From the NCBI RefSeq assembly GCF_003473485.1, contig NC_053044.1:55654091-55718090 (forward strand): 64,000 nt of DNA, written 5' to 3'. This document shows, one piece after another, positions 61,889 to 64,000 of this stretch (position 1 is its first letter; every line of letters begins with the position of its first letter). Both the position numbers and the translations under genes were made by a program. This stretch comes from Medicago truncatula. Taxonomy: Eukaryota; Streptophyta; Magnoliopsida; Fabales; Fabaceae. The notes beneath the pieces were generated by a model. It saw only the letters and a list, made by a program, of their open reading frames with translations, was not told the origin of the DNA and made no database searches.

Positions 61889-63208
61889 TGATGAAGGATT
61901 TTTACCTCTCATAAAACTATTTACACGTAAGTATAATAGGATCGTGTCCACAAGGAGTTGCGTATTTCATAAGCATTTTCACAATATTTGTCACGTTAAG
62001 TGTTTGGGTATAAATTGTTTGTTTGTGTAAAACTATTTTCCTAATCGACATAAAAGTAAAACGAGAAGAGATAGGGCTATTCCGCTTGCGGTCAGAGACA
62101 TCAACCAAGCGTAACAGCTGCAATCTCTCGATCGATTAACGGATTCTAGCTTTTTAAACTATATTATCACAATCACTCGACAATATCATTCGTGTCCAAA
62201 TGATATCGTTATTTCTAAGGGATCGTTTAAACATCGATTTCTCAAACATTTAAACGATCACAAAGTCGTTTGGGTAGTTTAATCAACGATTTCCCAACCG
62301 ATTAAATTACCCAAAAGCATTAAGTTCTAGATTAAAAGTGATTATCAAATATTAACATCCATGTCTAGAGTGATAACTTAAGATAGATTATTATTCTATT
62401 TATAGATTCAAAAGTATGTGTCCATATCATTTTGAATCTCAATAAAACAATAAAAACAAGAATAACAACAATATTGAATAAATAAGCTAGAACCATGTAT
62501 TAAAAGATCAAAAGATTACATAATAGCTTGTTTGAATACCTCAAAACTACAAGAGTAGATGTAGCTACATATGTCTATGATAGCTTTGCAAAGGATGAAG
62601 AAAGGGTGAAGATTCCATGACAAGATCCATGATGTCTCAACAAATCTTGGCTTGAATCTACTCCTAACTACCTTGCTTTGTGTTTCTCTCTCTAGAAAAA
62701 GCCCTAGTCTCTCTCTAAAACTCGAAAAATATGAATAAAAATGTAATAGAATATATATCCTAGAAAGAGAAGGAAAAACTATTTAAATGGGCAGAATTCG
62801 TGTCAGCACGCTTAAGCGTGCTAAGGTCGCTTAAGCGAGCTACCAAAATATCTTCCTTTGGCCAATTGGGAGCTGCCATGTGTGCCTTATCCATATGAAT
62901 CTGATGAACTTCGCTTAAGCGTGCGAGAAGCGTGCTGCAAGCGTTTGGAAAAGCGAAGATCTTCATGCTCTCTGGATCTGGTTCGCTTAAGCGAACAGAA
63001 GGTCGCTTAAGCGACCATCTCTTGGTTCAGGAGGTTCTTTCTTGGTCCTTGCTTGTCGTTTCCTGCATAAATTGGGTAGAATCAGACATGTAAAGCATAA
63101 ATGGTAAAATTACACTCAAATGGTAGCTTTTCCTTAGATAACTTGCAAAGCAAGTCACTAATTTGCCTAAGTTAACACATGAAATATGTTACTTTTGAGC
63201 ACTTATCA
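61889..63208 (-). mobile_element. Probable solo LTR (1.3 kb) with 5-bp target duplication
   Basis: The element begins TGATGAAGGATTTTTACC and ends GAGCACTTATCA, so it has the TG..CA ends of an LTR. It is flanked by the 5-bp repeat CATCA (61884-61888 and 63209-63213). On the minus strand it starts TGATAAGTGCTCAAAAG, which resembles a common legume LTR I remember. No gag or pol was found. It separates the GYF pseudogene from an hAT remnant. Confidence 0.7.
62808..63012. repeat. Five CGCTTAAGCG palindromes
   Basis: The 10-bp perfect palindrome CGCTTAAGCG occurs near 62809, 62829, 62912, 62983 and 63003, often flanked by complementary bases (TTCGCTTAAGCGAA, GTCGCTTAAGCGAC). A related AAGCGTGC occurs twice nearby. 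All lie inside the probable LTR. Confidence 0.9.
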
Positions 63209-63220
63209 CATCACACACGT

Positions 63221-63372
63221 ACAGTAGCAACTGCAAGTGTTGAACGTATTTTTTCAGCTATGAATGTTGTGAAGAGTAACCTATTTAACAAAATGGGTGA
63301 GATGTTCTATTAACAATTAACAATGATGTCATTTTAGCTCATTTTCAACAAATGGATAGGAGATGATTTTCA
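63221..63372 (+). pseudogene. hAT transposase C-terminal remnant
   Basis: The plus strand reads TVATASVERIFSAMNVVKSN, then LFNKMGEMFY and a stop at 63311, followed by 'NDVI.AHFQQMDRR' in a shifted context. This is the hAT dimerisation region. The upstream transposase is missing, possibly displaced by the LTR insertion just before it. Confidence 0.75.
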
Positions 63373-63433
63373 TTGTAATGTAGTGTATCAAACAATGAGA
63401 TAATAATATTTGCTGATTAAAAAAAAGAGTCTT

Positions 63434-63745
63434 GTTAACGAGTGCCCCCGGGGCACTCTTTAAGCATACCAAAACAAGCAATTATTCTTTTTTTTTTTTT
63501 TTGTTAAGTAGCCTAGTGGCTAGAACTCACAATTAAATGTGGAGAAGTGGGGTGTCTGGGGTTCGAACCCCGACTCCTGCATATAGTATGCAATATCCCT
63601 ACCAACTGAGTTAAGCTCACGGGGGTCAAGCAATTATTCTTTAAAAAGGTAAAATATTTCGATTTCCAATGCATTGATTACACGTATTTTTATAAATACT
63701 TGCTACTTATAGCCCTTAAAGAGTGCCCCGGGGACACTCGTTAAC
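63434..63745. mobile_element. MITE with palindromic ends, copy 4, interrupted by a SINE
   Basis: The left end GTTAACGAGTGCCCCC continues GGGGCACTCTTTAAGCATACC. The right end AAAGAGTGCCCCGGGGACACTCGTTAAC is the inverse. This is the best-preserved copy of the family. Its body is split by the SINE at 63491-63626; without it the element is about 160 bp. Confidence 0.85.
63491..63626 (-). mobile_element. tRNA-derived SINE nested in a MITE
   Basis: The minus strand reads CGTGAGCTTAACTCAGTTGG (box A region) and GGGGTTCGAACCCC (box B), ending in poly-A (T-run at 63491-63502). The 16-bp target duplication CAAGCAATTATTCTTT lies at 63475-63490 and 63627-63642. Both pol III boxes look intact. Confidence 0.92.
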
Positions 63746-64000
63746 ATTTCCCTGAAAAAAAATAGTTTGTATTATTATTTATTTAAAATTTTAGCACATA
63801 TACCTAAAGTCTGGATCCGTAGACTTTTAGCAAGTGTACTAAAAATGTATCGAAGTAATAAAATAAGTTCGTATCCACGAGGACAATGTTAATTTCAATT
63901 TAGCAATAAAGTAAATATTTAGGATGTATAAATTATTTTGTTTGTAGATTTAATTTGATTGCATAAATTTAAATAACATAAAATAAAGATTCGGTTAGAA
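63746..64000. other. Edge sequence resembling the start of another LTR-type repeat
   Basis: The motif GTTCGTATCCACGAGGACAA near 63870, after AGCAAGTGTACTAAAAATG, resembles the GTGTCCACAAGGAG motif near 61955 in the probable LTR and a repeat type common in legumes. The element is cut by the window edge. Confidence 0.35.

Noticed and set aside
62760..62966. 68-residue ORF in the probable LTR
   Set aside because: Short, covers the palindrome region and lacks any gag or pol feature.
63541..63626. Possible tRNA gene from the GGTTCGAACCCC box
   Set aside because: Box A and box B are present but no cloverleaf acceptor stem pairs, and the poly-A tail and target duplication identify a SINE. The same holds for 11040-11053.
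1..64000. CRISPR array, bacterial operon or phage module
   Set aside because: No spaced direct repeats and no prokaryotic gene organisation; introns and plant transposons occur throughout.

Overview
This window is nuclear DNA from a flowering plant, most likely a legume close to Medicago or Trifolium. It is AT-rich, its genes have many short GT-AG introns, and long stretches are packed with plant transposons. The legume placement is an inference: several proteins and the L1-type LINE read like Medicago or clover homologues I remember, and no database was searched.

Layout, left to right. Positions 1-3249 (minus) hold a C2H2 INDETERMINATE-domain transcription factor whose 3' end lies outside the window. 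Positions 3.5-11.2 kb are a transposon zone: a 5'-truncated LINE with a target-site duplication, several MITEs, a foldback element, and an old LINE fragment with a SINE inside it. Positions 12.4-22.2 kb (minus) carry a 16-exon gene for a DUF4091/GH123-like protein; its exons sum to exactly 650 codons. Positions 24.2-28.2 kb (minus) carry an 11-exon Claspin/MRC1-like replication-checkpoint gene of 734 codons. Positions 30,536-35,855 are a complete, apparently young Mutator-like element (MULE). It has 270-bp terminal inverted repeats differing at one position by eye, a perfect 9-bp target duplication, an intact five-exon transposase, and a convergent second gene for a GRF zinc finger plus membrane segment. 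Positions 39.0-41.7 kb (minus) hold a FAR1-related gene with a probable one-base frameshift. Positions 44.1-45.0 kb (minus) hold an OVATE-family repressor. Positions 50.3-51.9 kb (plus) hold a DUF620 gene, and 52.9-53.9 kb (plus) a small DUF1195 membrane protein gene. Positions 54.4-61.8 kb (minus) hold a decayed copy of a GYF-domain (EXA1/GIGYF-like) gene. The right edge has a probable solo LTR with repeated CGCTTAAGCG palindromes, an hAT transposase remnant, and a MITE interrupted by a SINE.

The host genes are unrelated single-copy or family genes, not a functional cluster. The strongest candidate for something new is the MULE's two-gene convergent layout. It resembles maize MuDR (mudrA/mudrB), but the second gene here encodes a GRF zinc finger joined to a transmembrane helix. 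Exon boundaries were worked out by hand from splice signals, reading phase and remembered family similarity, and need transcript support.
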